Positions 23,286 to 31,662 of a stretch of DNA of 48,459 bases are shown one piece after another; position 1 is the stretch's first letter; the number at the start of each line of letters is the position of its first letter. The notes below the pieces were generated by a model. That model was not told where the DNA came from. It saw nothing but the letters and a program-made list of their open reading frames with translations, and did not search any database. Location of the stretch: assembly GCA_002507545.1 (NCBI GenBank), contig DAVR01000046.1, positions 1 through 48,459 on the forward strand. Reading direction: 5' to 3'. The DNA comes from Archaeoglobus sp. UBA230. GTDB taxonomy: Archaea; Halobacteriota; Archaeoglobi; Archaeoglobales; Archaeoglobaceae. Made by a program: the position numbers and the translations under genes.

Positions 23286-24850
23286 TACTTCCCACCCTTC
23301 TTCTCCTTCTCCGCCTTCTTGATTATGACCTTGTCAATAGTAATCTTTGCATCCTTGATGATCAGTTTAACTCCTGCTGGTGCTGCAGACGGGGCAGGCA
23401 TCTGAAGGGCAGGAAGCTGGAATCCGGGCATTGCAGGCATTTGCATAGGTTGCATCGCTGCTGGCTGTGCTACGGCAGGCTGAGCAGCAGCTTCTGCTGG
23501 AGCTTCTGCGACTTCTTCAACCTCCTCTTCTTCCTCCTCAACCCATCCGTTTGTTATCTTCTGCCCATCAACCGGCCTGACGACTCCCTTGACAACCGGG
23601 TGATCAACCTTCTTCAGGAACTCTCTGAGCTCATCCAAAGTCTTTGCATCATCCTCGGTTGCAATCTTATCTCTGATATCATCCGGTATGTACTTCGCAA
23701 TTCTTTCCTTGAGCTCCTTCGGCATCCAGACAACTCTATACCATCCACCATCAGCCTGAATGAATTTCTTGCTTCTGAAGTAAGCAATACCAACACCGAG
23801 GAAACCTACAACCTGCTTTCCACCACCAGTCTGCCCGGCCATTGTTGAGAAGGTCAAACCATTGGGGGCGGGCTCAGCATAACCTCTGTGCACCCAGCCA
23901 ATACCGTCAACTTCTGGCATGTAGAAGCCGATGACCTCAAAACATCCGCAGCTTGTGTGCGGATACTCGAAGAAGCTGTGCAGCTTTATTCTCTCGTATT
24001 CTCCACCGCTCTCCTGCTTTGCAAAGTCGTTAACACCACTGTACTCTCCTCCAATTGGATCGAGCAACTCACCCTTAGGTATAGCTCTGTTCGGCCCCTC
24101 AGGATCAACCTTGGCTGCTGCTCTACCATCGAACCAGGTTATGGCTCCACAGAGCGATGGTCTGTCTGGTGAGACGACACAGACATTTGTTGGGGCAAAG
24201 CTCTGGCAGAGGGTGCATGAATAGAACTCGTCAACATCCTCATCACTCAAAGCTTCTACTCTTGCATCTCTCTCCTCATATATTGGCATTGCTACCTCGT
24301 TCAGCAGCTTATCAACCAAATCCTTGTCGGTCACATACACTGCTTCAATCTTCTCTATGAAGGGTAGTTCGTTCTTGTAGAGCATCATTGTTGCTTTTGC
24401 AATCTGAATCAGGCTGTTAAGACCTTTCTTAATAGCATTCTTTCCAATTCTGATCCAGATGTCATATCTCTGGTTGAGATGCATATAACCTTCAAGGTAG
24501 TTCTGGAAGTCGTGATTTCTTCTCTCAATAACTGGTTCGAGGTCTGTCTCAACCATCTCACCAGCAATGTAGTATACCATCGCGTAAGGATGCGTCGAAC
24601 CTTCTTCCATCTCATCAAGGTCAGGTCCGATGAGTGTTACCTTCATGTCCTCTACCTGGTCCACAGGTAAAGCCATTACGAGTTCAAAACCGGGCTGTGA
24701 TGGGCCACCCAGTTCAACATACATGTCGCCTTTTCTGATTCTCTCACCCTCGTACATCGGCGAAATGTCGAACGGAAACTCTGCTTCCTCGCCAACGCTC
24801 TCCTTAACCTTTGCACCTTCCGGAATTTCGATTCTTTTTCTCTCAACCAT
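23285..24850 (-). CDS. cdhC: Acetyl-CoA synthase, beta subunit (CdhC)
   Basis: The 521-residue protein catalyses condensation of CO, a methyl group and CoA to acetyl-CoA. The A-cluster ligands are all present: C212, C215, C224 and C234 for the 4Fe-4S cluster and C301-G-C303 for nickel, with the spacing of the Methanosarcina enzyme. It lacks the large N-terminal domain of bacterial ACS, as is normal for archaea. After about residue 443 come a Glu-rich run, a Pro/Ala/Met-rich linker and a basic 28-residue tail (494-521). GGAGGTGG precedes the ATG. It is the first gene of the operon; cdhA and cdhB are absent from the window. Confidence 0.96.
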   Translation of the reverse strand: MVERKRIEIPEGAKVKESVGEEAEFPFDISPMYEGERIRKGDMYVELGGPSQPGFELVMALPVDQVEDMKVTLIGPDLDEMEEGSTHPYAMVYYIAGEMVETDLEPVIERRNHDFQNYLEGYMHLNQRYDIWIRIGKNAIKKGLNSLIQIAKATMMLYKNELPFIEKIEAVYVTDKDLVDKLLNEVAMPIYEERDARVEALSDEDVDEFYSCTLCQSFAPTNVCVVSPDRPSLCGAITWFDGRAAAKVDPEGPNRAIPKGELLDPIGGEYSGVNDFAKQESGGEYERIKLHSFFEYPHTSCGCFEVIGFYMPEVDGIGWVHRGYAEPAPNGLTFSTMAGQTGGGKQVVGFLGVGIAYFRSKKFIQADGGWYRVVWMPKELKERIAKYIPDDIRDKIATEDDAKTLDELREFLKKVDHPVVKGVVRPVDGQKITNGWVEEEEEEVEEVAEAPAEAAAQPAVAQPAAMQPMQMPAMPGFQLPALQMPAPSAAPAGVKLIIKDAKITIDKVIIKKAEKEKKGGK

Positions 24851-25118
24851 ACTTTAACCACCTCCTCGATTTTAGGAACCTTATACCAAATCCAGCGAAC
24901 TTTCAACAATACCACAATTTTTGTTTATTTGTAGTTATCGCTTTTTACCTATTCCTGATTTAACACGATTTCTCATTTCTAAGGGCGATCGGCGTGCTTC
25001 CACAACTTTTTGAGGGAAGAAGAATTTAAATTAATCGAAAATATTTGAAGTAGCAATTTTTTTAATCTTAATCATAAAAAGTATTACTAAACATAGTAAG
25101 AGTAACATTAAAAAATCA
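24851..25118 (-). promoter_or_regulatory. 268-base leader/promoter region upstream of the cdh operon
   Basis: No gene was found. It is the longest non-coding stretch in the window. Near the ATG the minus strand has GAGGAGGTGG. A TATA-like stretch (GATTAATTTAAATTC, 25022-25036) would give a leader of about 150 bases; another A/T stretch near 24920-24936 would give a short one. Between them is a G/C-rich patch with a CGATCG palindrome (about 24986-24991). The T-run at about 25089-25095 on the minus strand looks like the terminator of aglB, which is transcribed in the same direction. Which promoter is used cannot be decided by eye. Confidence 0.45.
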
Positions 25119-27704
25119 TTAGACTAAATCCACAACAACCGTCTCACCACTCACAACCTGATTTTCGGTCAGAGTTATTGTCTTTACAACATTGCCAGCT
25201 CTGATGTGGTAAGGCGTTATTGGTTTGACAGGATAATCCGAATCGTGAGAGTAAGGCAATATGACACTATATACACCATTTTCAACCTTTGCTGTCGCGT
25301 AATATTCAAAAGTCCTGTTCTGATTTGTCACAATAGTTGCATTTATGACAACCTTAGTGACATTGCCGTCAACCTTTCCTGTAACTATAGCACCCTTCAC
25401 CCTCTCGAAGATTTTTACATAGCCAGATGGCTCAAGCTTCACGTGAGGAATGTCCAGCTTACTGGAGTAAAGTTTGTTGTAAGTGTACTTGAAAATGATT
25501 TCCTGAGTCCCCATTGTTGGGCTTAAACCGTAAAGTGCTCTCTGGTATGCCTCAGTTATCGCAAATCTCAATACCTCAGATTCATTCATATTTTTACCGT
25601 AAAGAGACCTATACCTCACCCAATCACTCGGAAGCCCGCTCTCATATATCATTCTATAATGTGACAAACCACTACCATCAAAAAGATGAAGTCTGGCTTC
25701 CATAGTTTTGAAATAGAATTCACTGGGTATTCTCACAGGGACTAGAACCGAATTAGGGGGCACATCCCATTGGGACTTTGCAAATCCCACAACCCCCCCG
25801 CCGGATATATACATGAAACCGCCATAGTATTTCTCCGCAAGGGGCGAATCGCCTTCGGCCCACACAGCCATAGCATAAAACTTTCCAGTCTCCATCTCGA
25901 CATCACTCACAACGTATCTCACATTAAGCTGCTCAGCAATCCACTCAGCATAGCTTTCGTTAAATGCTGTAAAGAATGCAGATGCACCGGGGACGTTGTT
26001 GTACTTGTTACCAATTCCATGCTGGAACGGGTTTGCTATGGGCATACGATGGGCGATGGTTTCGATCCAGTGTCCGTAATCCCACCAGCTTATAACTCCG
26101 TAAGTCTCGAATGGATAGTTAAAGGGCTCTTTATTGCTTTCGGGGATTGGATACAGCTCATAGTAAAAATCGTCGTACTTATCGCCATTTGGTGTATTCT
26201 CGCGCATCCATGACAGGGCATCATACCACTGCTTTTGGGGACCGCCAGACGATACACTTTCTATGTTGGCAAGAGAGTAGGTGGGATAAATTGCAAATAG
26301 GGCAATCAAAACGGCAAAGACTACTCTTGCTTTACTGTATTTCTCCTTAAACCCACTGGCACTTTTGATTGCTTTGTAGAGATGCAGCTTCTCAAAAAGA
26401 ATGCTCAGGACAAGAGCTGAGTAAACAGCAGTGACTATAGCGAAGTAATAGGCAAACCTGTTCTGCCCCCAGAGTGCTATGAACATCGCTACTGCCCATA
26501 TTAGCAAATTGAACTCAAGAAAGCTTTTGTTCTTGATAAATCTGTAAGCTGCATAGATAATTCCGGGAAAGGCAAAGAAGAAGAGGGTACCGAAATGCAG
26601 AAAGGCGTTTGTCAGAGTGAAATCTCCATTGTATGTAAAAAAGAATGGGTGAACCTCTGCAACTGTTAGTGCGCCTCCTTTCGGCTGAACCACGTGCAGA
26701 ATTCTCGAAATCTGCCCAAACAAATCTGGAGCCGCGAGGGGCAGGACAACAAAAAGGATTAAACCTGGAACGATTAGTATGGCTTCTCTCAAACCCTTAG
26801 TTGCCTTCGAGTACTTCACGTCAAGTTGCCAGAGGATTAAGATAACCAACGCGTAGAAAACAAGCATGATCAGCTGAAGAGGCGAGTATCTTGTTGTGCT
26901 GAAATGGGGTGCTGAGAAGGCAAAGGGTGCATAAATTAACGCTGAAAATAGAAATATCAGGGCGGCTAAGGGTAAGATGTTAACAGGTATGGTGATTCTG
27001 TTACGTAAGATTAAAGAGATGTAAAGGGATCCGATAAAGATTAGGCCGAATGCGAATGCTGGTGCCCATGTGTCTATGTAAAGTCCATAGATAATGCCAG
27101 TAGCTGCTGCAAGAAAGAGATTTTTTCTCTCAAACCATTTCTCACTCTCTTTCCATCTGTTGAATGAGTATGAAAAGGCTGCGAGAGTTGCAATCATCCA
27201 GAAGACTTCCCAGACATGGTGGTCGTTGAACCCAAGCATGCTCCTCTGTAGAAACTGTCCAGGGATAAATGCTGCAAAAAATGCTGCTACTACCGCAACA
27301 TTCTTACCAAAAACTTCTCTTGCGAGGATGTATGTCGGAATTATTGTTAAAACCCCGCCAATAACGGGTAGAAATGCCAGAACTGCTCTCAGTTCCTCCC
27401 CACTCGTTGTTCCCGATATAATTCCCGCTATGGAACCAAGATATACCAGAAACGGTCCAAAGTGTGTGTAAGAGCCATAGGGGTAATGTGTGAAAGGATC
27501 AAACCAAATTCTAAAGGGAAAATTGTGAATCGTGTTCTCAATAAGCCTGTAATAGTACCACGGGTCATTTCCACCAAGCCTTACAGTCCACGTGAACACA
27601 CTGTCCCAAGGATTGAAAACCCTGAGTTTGATTGAAATTACAAATGCTATTATCAGAATGGGGACATGCCAGTACTTTTCAAAAATACCCTTTGCGTTCT
27701 GCAT
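25119..27704 (-). CDS. aglB: Archaeal oligosaccharyltransferase AglB (STT3 family)
   Basis: The 861-residue protein has about a dozen membrane segments in its first 480 residues and a globular C-terminal domain. The catalytic motifs of STT3 are seen: an acidic DxD-like position in GGNDPWYYYRL (D47), GFNDHHVWE (158-166), the TxxE element TVAE (347-350) on the external loop and WWDYG (540-544). It transfers a lipid-linked oligosaccharide to asparagines of exported proteins. A TATA-like box at about 27723-27734 lies 25 bases before its ATG. It is divergent from dphB. Confidence 0.95.
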   Translation of the reverse strand: MQNAKGIFEKYWHVPILIIAFVISIKLRVFNPWDSVFTWTVRLGGNDPWYYYRLIENTIHNFPFRIWFDPFTHYPYGSYTHFGPFLVYLGSIAGIISGTTSGEELRAVLAFLPVIGGVLTIIPTYILAREVFGKNVAVVAAFFAAFIPGQFLQRSMLGFNDHHVWEVFWMIATLAAFSYSFNRWKESEKWFERKNLFLAAATGIIYGLYIDTWAPAFAFGLIFIGSLYISLILRNRITIPVNILPLAALIFLFSALIYAPFAFSAPHFSTTRYSPLQLIMLVFYALVILILWQLDVKYSKATKGLREAILIVPGLILFVVLPLAAPDLFGQISRILHVVQPKGGALTVAEVHPFFFTYNGDFTLTNAFLHFGTLFFFAFPGIIYAAYRFIKNKSFLEFNLLIWAVAMFIALWGQNRFAYYFAIVTAVYSALVLSILFEKLHLYKAIKSASGFKEKYSKARVVFAVLIALFAIYPTYSLANIESVSSGGPQKQWYDALSWMRENTPNGDKYDDFYYELYPIPESNKEPFNYPFETYGVISWWDYGHWIETIAHRMPIANPFQHGIGNKYNNVPGASAFFTAFNESYAEWIAEQLNVRYVVSDVEMETGKFYAMAVWAEGDSPLAEKYYGGFMYISGGGVVGFAKSQWDVPPNSVLVPVRIPSEFYFKTMEARLHLFDGSGLSHYRMIYESGLPSDWVRYRSLYGKNMNESEVLRFAITEAYQRALYGLSPTMGTQEIIFKYTYNKLYSSKLDIPHVKLEPSGYVKIFERVKGAIVTGKVDGNVTKVVINATIVTNQNRTFEYYATAKVENGVYSVILPYSHDSDYPVKPITPYHIRAGNVVKTITLTENQVVSGETVVVDLV

Positions 27705-27744
27705 GGCAGAAAAAGTAAAATGCTTAATTTAAACTTTCTCATAC

Positions 27745-28500
27745 ATGCTGATCTTCGTAGGTTTAGGATTGTGGGATGTAGAAGATATTTCACTAAAGGG
27801 TTTAAAGACCGTAAAGGATGCTGACGAAGTTTACGCTGAATTCTACACGTCAAAAATTTCGACAAGTGTTGAAGATATGGAAAGATTTTTTGGAAGAGAA
27901 ATTAGAGTTCTCGAAAGGAGTGATCTTGAGGAAAGAAGTTCAATACTTGTTGATAGGGCAAGGGAGGGAGATGTGGTTATTCTTGTTCCCGGAGACCCAA
28001 TGGTGGCAACAACCCATTCTGCGATTCGATTAGAGGCGGAAAAGAGGGGTGTGAAAACGAGAATTATCCACGGTGCAAGCATTACGAGTGCCGTTTGCGG
28101 ATTGACTGGCTTGCATAACTACAGGTTTGGGAAATCCGCTACTGTAAGCTGGCACACCTCAAAGACTCCCGTGGATGTTATAAACGCGAACAGAGAGATT
28201 GATGCCCACACACTACTATTTCTTGATCTCCACCCTGAGCCAATGAAGATAAAAGATGCAGTTGAAAAACTCTCTGAGGTTGATGCGAAGGTAACGGAAT
28301 TGTTTGGAGTTGGCATCGCAAGAGCTGGCAGTAACGAGGTGGTAGTCAAGTGTGACAGGCTGAGTGAGCTTCGTAAATATAATTTTGGAGAACCTTTGCA
28401 TATTCTGGTTGTTCTGGCGAAAACTCTACACTTTATGGAGTGTGAGTGTCTTATGGAGTTCGCTTCCGCTCCTTCTGAGATCGGGGAGATGGTAAGATGA
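27745..28500 (+). CDS. dphB: Diphthine synthase (diphthamide biosynthesis methyltransferase)
   Basis: The 251-residue tetrapyrrole-methylase-fold protein starts MLIFVGLGLWDVEDISLKG and contains VPGDPMVATTHSAIRLEAE and HGASITSAVCGLTGLHNYRFG, all typical of DphB/Dph5. It methylates the modified histidine of elongation factor 2 on the way to diphthamide. Length is normal for archaea. Its stop overlaps the start of a 30-codon ORF (ATGA). Confidence 0.94.
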   Translation: MLIFVGLGLWDVEDISLKGLKTVKDADEVYAEFYTSKISTSVEDMERFFGREIRVLERSDLEERSSILVDRAREGDVVILVPGDPMVATTHSAIRLEAEKRGVKTRIIHGASITSAVCGLTGLHNYRFGKSATVSWHTSKTPVDVINANREIDAHTLLFLDLHPEPMKIKDAVEKLSEVDAKVTELFGVGIARAGSNEVVVKCDRLSELRKYNFGEPLHILVVLAKTLHFMECECLMEFASAPSEIGEMVR

Positions 28501-28589
28501 TAGACTTGATTCCAGACAGGGAGAGAGCGGGTTTACTCCTGCTATTACTCGGGTTTTTTGTCACGCTTTATCTTTGGTGGAGATTATGA
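28497..28589 (+). CDS. 30-residue single-membrane-segment ORF
   Basis: ATG at 28497 overlaps the dphB stop (ATGA), and its TGA overlaps the ATG of the OB-fold gene at 28586 (ATGA). The peptide has a charged start (DLIPDRERAG) and then a membrane-spanning run LLLLLLGFFVTLYLWWR, ending in one more leucine. The orientation suggested by the charges is uncertain. Because the frame exactly joins its two neighbours, it looks like a real translated gene rather than a spacer. I do not recognise a family; single-helix archaeal microproteins of this size are often missed by gene finders. Confidence 0.55.
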   Translation: MIDLIPDRERAGLLLLLLGFFVTLYLWWRL

Positions 28590-29251
28590 GCGAGAGAGTG
28601 CCGAGGAGTGTAAACGAGATAAAAGAGCATTTTGGGGGGCTGATAGATGACGTAACCGCTGAACTGCTTGAAGCATACATCAATGGAAGAGAGCCAATAG
28701 TGAAGTTGAGTGAGATTGCCAGTAAAAAGGGAAAGGTTCTCGTTGAGGGTAGAGTGGTGAGAGTCTTTCCCGTGAGACACTTCAGCCGTGAAGGTAGAAA
28801 GGGGAAAGTCGGGAGTATTTACCTTGAAGACGATTGTGTTATCAGGGTGAACTTCTGGAACGATGCTGCGACCGTGATAGAGACCGGGGATGTTTTCGAG
28901 GGGGCGAAGTTGAGGCTTAGGGGGTACAGCAGGAATGGAGAATTGCACGTGAACGACCCGTTAGATGTCGAAGTAAGCATTGAGTACTGCTCAATTTCCG
29001 AATTAAAGCCAGAGACCAGAGCAAATTTGAAGGGATGGGTAAGCGGAATCGGAGACCCAGAGGAGGCAAATGAAATATTCGTTTCAGATGGGAGTGGAAG
29101 AATTAGGGTTTTACTTGAGAATCGGGAAGCCTACTTTAAAGCGGATATTGGAGATTACGTCGAAATTCTGAACGGATACGTGAGGGAAGATGAGGGTGGA
29201 GAGATTGAAGTTTACGTGGACAGAAATTCAAGGGTTAGATTCGGGGAATAA
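28586..29251 (+). CDS. OB-fold nucleic-acid-binding protein (RPA-like)
   Basis: The 221-residue protein has a short helical N-terminus and two OB-fold-like segments: KGKVLVEGRVVRVFPVRHF...LEDDCVIRVNFWNDAA (about 45-95) and RANLKGWVSGIGDPEEANEI...VSDGSGRIRVLL (about 145-185). The GSGRIRV and DDCVIRVNFW strands are typical of tRNA/helicase-type OB folds. It is probably a single-strand binding or replication-factor-A-related protein. The ATG at 28586 is chosen because it overlaps the microORF stop. It overlaps the convergent DUF123 gene by 40 bases. Confidence 0.78.
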   Translation: MSERVPRSVNEIKEHFGGLIDDVTAELLEAYINGREPIVKLSEIASKKGKVLVEGRVVRVFPVRHFSREGRKGKVGSIYLEDDCVIRVNFWNDAATVIETGDVFEGAKLRLRGYSRNGELHVNDPLDVEVSIEYCSISELKPETRANLKGWVSGIGDPEEANEIFVSDGSGRIRVLLENREAYFKADIGDYVEILNGYVREDEGGEIEVYVDRNSRVRFGE

Positions 29252-29565
29252 AAGAGATGTGATGTGCATTTGCAGTCAGAGCAGCCAAAGTGCGGGATTT
29301 GCTGAAATCTACTGAATCTGGATGCAAGCTCGCATTCATCCAGATGTGTCAAAACCGCCCCAACGATAGTCATAACCGACGAAATGTAATCTATGTGCCA
29401 CCTTTTCTTTTTTTGCTTGGCAAAGTGTCTTTTAACTCTGTGTATGCCACTTCTCGCACTTCCAACGTAGTAAAAGTAACCGGAAGGAAAGGTTAGCTTA
29501 CCGAGCCTCCCGACTGCAATCTCTCTTTTCCTGTAGTTGAGGAGAATGAGTACGTAGGAGGACAC
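29212..29565 (-). CDS. DUF123 (GIY-YIG-like nuclease-fold) protein
   Basis: The 117-residue protein starts at GTG 29565 and reads SSYVLILLNYRKREIAVGRL, followed by the GIY-YIG-like core SGYFYYVGSARSGIHRVKRHF and the closing HFGCSDCKCTSHLFY, a signature of DUF123. Some members are fused to endonuclease III, which suggests a DNA-repair or nuclease role, but the activity is unproved. The frame extends further upstream, but that part reads through the promoter and the divergent gene. A shared A/T box (29580-29595) lies about 23 bases before the GTG. Confidence 0.82.
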   Translation of the reverse strand: MSSYVLILLNYRKREIAVGRLGKLTFPSGYFYYVGSARSGIHRVKRHFAKQKKKRWHIDYISSVMTIVGAVLTHLDECELASRFSRFQQIPHFGCSDCKCTSHLFYSPNLTLEFLST

Positions 29566-29579
29566 AACAACTTTCGTTG

Positions 29580-29595
29580 CCTTTATAAAATATTT
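29580..29595. promoter_or_regulatory. Near-symmetric A/T box shared by DUF123 and transglutaminase genes
   Basis: The plus strand reads CCTTTATAAAATATTT. It reads as a TATA box on both strands and lies about 24 bases before the GTG at 29612 and about 23 bases before the GTG at 29565. The spacer is only 46 bases, so both genes would have leaderless messages. Confidence 0.55.
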
Positions 29596-29611
29596 CTTCC
29601 AGTAATATAGC

Positions 29612-30568
29612 GTGAAATGGGAGAAATTGTTTTCCGTCCTGCTCGCTTCACTTCTGGTTTTGTGCATTCAGAACACATATGGAGAGATCAGTAAAGAAGA
29701 TTACTGTGATAAGCTCTGGAGGTATGATATAGAGTGCGCAATTGATTATATGCTCTCACCAGACGAGCTTCAGGAGATATCCAGCATTGCTGAAAAATTA
29801 AAGGGGAGTAATTGCAAACAAACAGCCTGGAACGTTCTTGAGTGGGTGGACAAAAATATCAAATACGATTATGAGAAATCTTCCCTGCCTCCACCTGAGG
29901 TCAAAATTTCGCCAGCAGGGGTTGAAGTCTACAACCAGGAAAGGTATATTCAAACACCTTCCGAAACTGCTTTGAGAGGTAAAGGAATATGCACAGATTA
30001 CACCTTCTTAATCGCCGCTCTACTGCTTTACAACGGATGTGATCCCTACGTTGTTAACATGACCTTCGAAGGAGGGGCAGAAGGGCATGTTTCGGCGGCG
30101 ATAGAGATCAACGGCACATATTACTTTCTTGATCAGCATCTCCCACCTCTTGATCCGGGGAGTTACTACGGAAAATGGCTCAGAGATGGGAGAAAGATAG
30201 CAGAAGCTGTAGTGTATTCTCTAAAAGGAGAGGACAAAATGGATTTCAGTGTTGATTTCCAGATAACAGAGAAGGATTTGGCGAAACTCGAAGAGGGTAT
30301 GAACAAAATAATTGGGGACGAATACGGGCTTAGGAGAGACTTAAGACTGAGAGAAAAGCTTCCCGTTGGATACAGTGAGGGTAAAATTTTAACACTCATC
30401 ATGGAAAATATGGCTGACTACTATACACCTGAGTTCAGAAGAGAGATTGCTGGCTACATTGTAGATAAACTTGCAAATGAGGACAGTCTGGAGAGTTACA
30501 GGAGCTTTAAACTTGATGTTGATGTTTCCGGAAATAATCTTGCAGTCAAGCTGTATCTGGCAAGATGA
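29612..30568 (+). CDS. Secreted protein with transglutaminase-like domain
   Basis: The 318-residue protein has a signal peptide (1-24, KLFSVLLASLLVLCIQNTYG) and a transglutaminase-like fold with the cysteine of GKGICTDYTFLIAALLL (about 128-144), the histidine of GGAEGHVSAAIEI and the aspartate of FLDQHLPP as a probable Cys-His-Asp triad. The rest is charged and unassigned. The start is GTG 29612; an ATG at 29617 is out of frame. It is a second family member in the window but is not close in sequence to the one at 13641-14390. Likely acts outside the cell membrane. Confidence 0.82.
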   Translation: MKWEKLFSVLLASLLVLCIQNTYGEISKEDYCDKLWRYDIECAIDYMLSPDELQEISSIAEKLKGSNCKQTAWNVLEWVDKNIKYDYEKSSLPPPEVKISPAGVEVYNQERYIQTPSETALRGKGICTDYTFLIAALLLYNGCDPYVVNMTFEGGAEGHVSAAIEINGTYYFLDQHLPPLDPGSYYGKWLRDGRKIAEAVVYSLKGEDKMDFSVDFQITEKDLAKLEEGMNKIIGDEYGLRRDLRLREKLPVGYSEGKILTLIMENMADYYTPEFRREIAGYIVDKLANEDSLESYRSFKLDVDVSGNNLAVKLYLAR

Positions 30569-30577
30569 TAGAGTAAG

Positions 30578-30589
30578 AGTTATTTATTT
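30578..30589 (+). promoter_or_regulatory. TATA-like box for nob1 operon
   Basis: GTTATTTATTTA is centred about 26 bases before the GTG at 30609 and only 16 before the ATG at 30600. If the transcript is leaderless, the GTG is the true start of nob1. Confidence 0.45.
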
Positions 30590-30599
30590 AAGATGACGA

Positions 30600-31088
30600 A
30601 TGGATTGTGTGAAGGTATATGTCATTGACTCCAGCGCCATCTTCCAGAGAAAAGCTGTCTACCAAAATATGGTAACCGTGCCGGAGGTGGCTGCAGAAAT
30701 ATTGGATGAAGCCTCAGCGCTTTACTTCAGTGTGAAAAACCTAAAAGTTGAAGAGGCCAGTGAAGGAAGCGTTAAAGAAGTTTTGGAGGCTGCGAATAAA
30801 ACAGGAGATATACACAAGCTTTCTGAGACAGATATAAAAGTTCTGGCAAAAGCATTGGATGAAATAAAGAAGGGGAACGATGTTGTCTTGGTTACAGACG
30901 ATTATGCAATTCAGAATGTTGCGATGAGTTTGGGAGTAAAGTTTGAAGGTATTCTCCACAGGCAAATCTCAAAAGAATTTAAATGGGTTAAGGTATGTAG
31001 AGGTTGTGGGAGGAGAATTGAGTCGGACGTGTGTCCTGTGTGTGGTAGTGAAGCTGTAATTAGGAGGGTTAAAAATGACAAAAATTGA
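30600..31088 (+). CDS. nob1: NOB1-type ribosome-maturation endoribonuclease
   Basis: The 162-residue protein has a PIN domain with D10 in VYVIDSSAIF, E/D residues in TVPEVAAEIL and SETDIKVLAKAL, VLVTDDYAIQNVA, and a C-terminal zinc ribbon (CRGCGRR...CPVCG). NOB1 cleaves at the 3' end of 16S rRNA precursor. The ATG at 30600 and the GTG at 30609 (giving MKVYVIDSS, the more typical family start) are both possible; the TATA spacing favours the GTG. It overlaps gfcR by 14 bases. Confidence 0.92.
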   Translation: MDCVKVYVIDSSAIFQRKAVYQNMVTVPEVAAEILDEASALYFSVKNLKVEEASEGSVKEVLEAANKTGDIHKLSETDIKVLAKALDEIKKGNDVVLVTDDYAIQNVAMSLGVKFEGILHRQISKEFKWVKVCRGCGRRIESDVCPVCGSEAVIRRVKNDKN

Positions 31089-31662
31089 GACTCTCGTTGA
31101 GAGGGCGAAGAGGTTGAAGGAGAAGGGGCTTACAACAGAGGAGATTGCCGATGAGCTAAACGTATCAAGAGAGACCGCAATGTGGTTGCTTACAAGGGTC
31201 ACTGAAACTCCCCCGTCGGACATATACGTGGAGTGGAGGGAGCTTACAAAGCCTGCAAGACTGAGACATATAGCTTCAGCCGTTGCACATATGATAAAAT
31301 CTGAAGTTAAAGATGGTGTTGACGTGATTGTTGGAATTGCTACAAGTGGAATCCCCCTCGCCTCAATGGTAGCCGAGGAGCTTGGTTGCGATCTTGCGAT
31401 TTACTACCCCAGAAAGTTTAAGGTTGAGGACGAGAAGCCGAGAGGTGGAATACTCAGTGAGAATTTTGCAAGAGTGGCAGGCAAGAAGTGTGTGATAATT
31501 GACGATATAATTTCCACAGGCAGGTCTATAAAGGAGGCGGCTGAGGTCATTGAAGCCAACGAGGGAAAGCCAATATGTGCCGCGGTTATAGTGAACAAGA
31601 GGGGTAGTAGGGAAATAGACTCTCTTCCAGTGTTAAGTATGCTCAAGATCGTGAGGATATAA
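31075..31662 (+). CDS. gfcR: GfcR-type HTH/phosphoribosyltransferase-like regulator
   Basis: The 195-residue protein joins an N-terminal helix-turn-helix (about 14-42, GLTTEEIADELNVSRETAMW) to a type I PRTase fold with the PRPP loop VIIDDIISTGRSIKEAAE (about 141-158). Proteins of this layout were long annotated as orotate phosphoribosyltransferase-like; a haloarchaeal member (GfcR) is a sugar-metabolism transcription regulator. The effector here is unknown, and a phosphoribosyl substrate is likely. Stop and the next ATG share a base (TAATG). Confidence 0.85.
   Translation: MTKIETLVERAKRLKEKGLTTEEIADELNVSRETAMWLLTRVTETPPSDIYVEWRELTKPARLRHIASAVAHMIKSEVKDGVDVIVGIATSGIPLASMVAEELGCDLAIYYPRKFKVEDEKPRGGILSENFARVAGKKCVIIDDIISTGRSIKEAAEVIEANEGKPICAAVIVNKRGSREIDSLPVLSMLKIVRI

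Noticed and set aside
29566..29667. N-terminal extension of the DUF123 protein
   Set aside because: The extra residues would be encoded by the shared promoter and the start of the divergent gene; the GTG at 29565 fits the family start.
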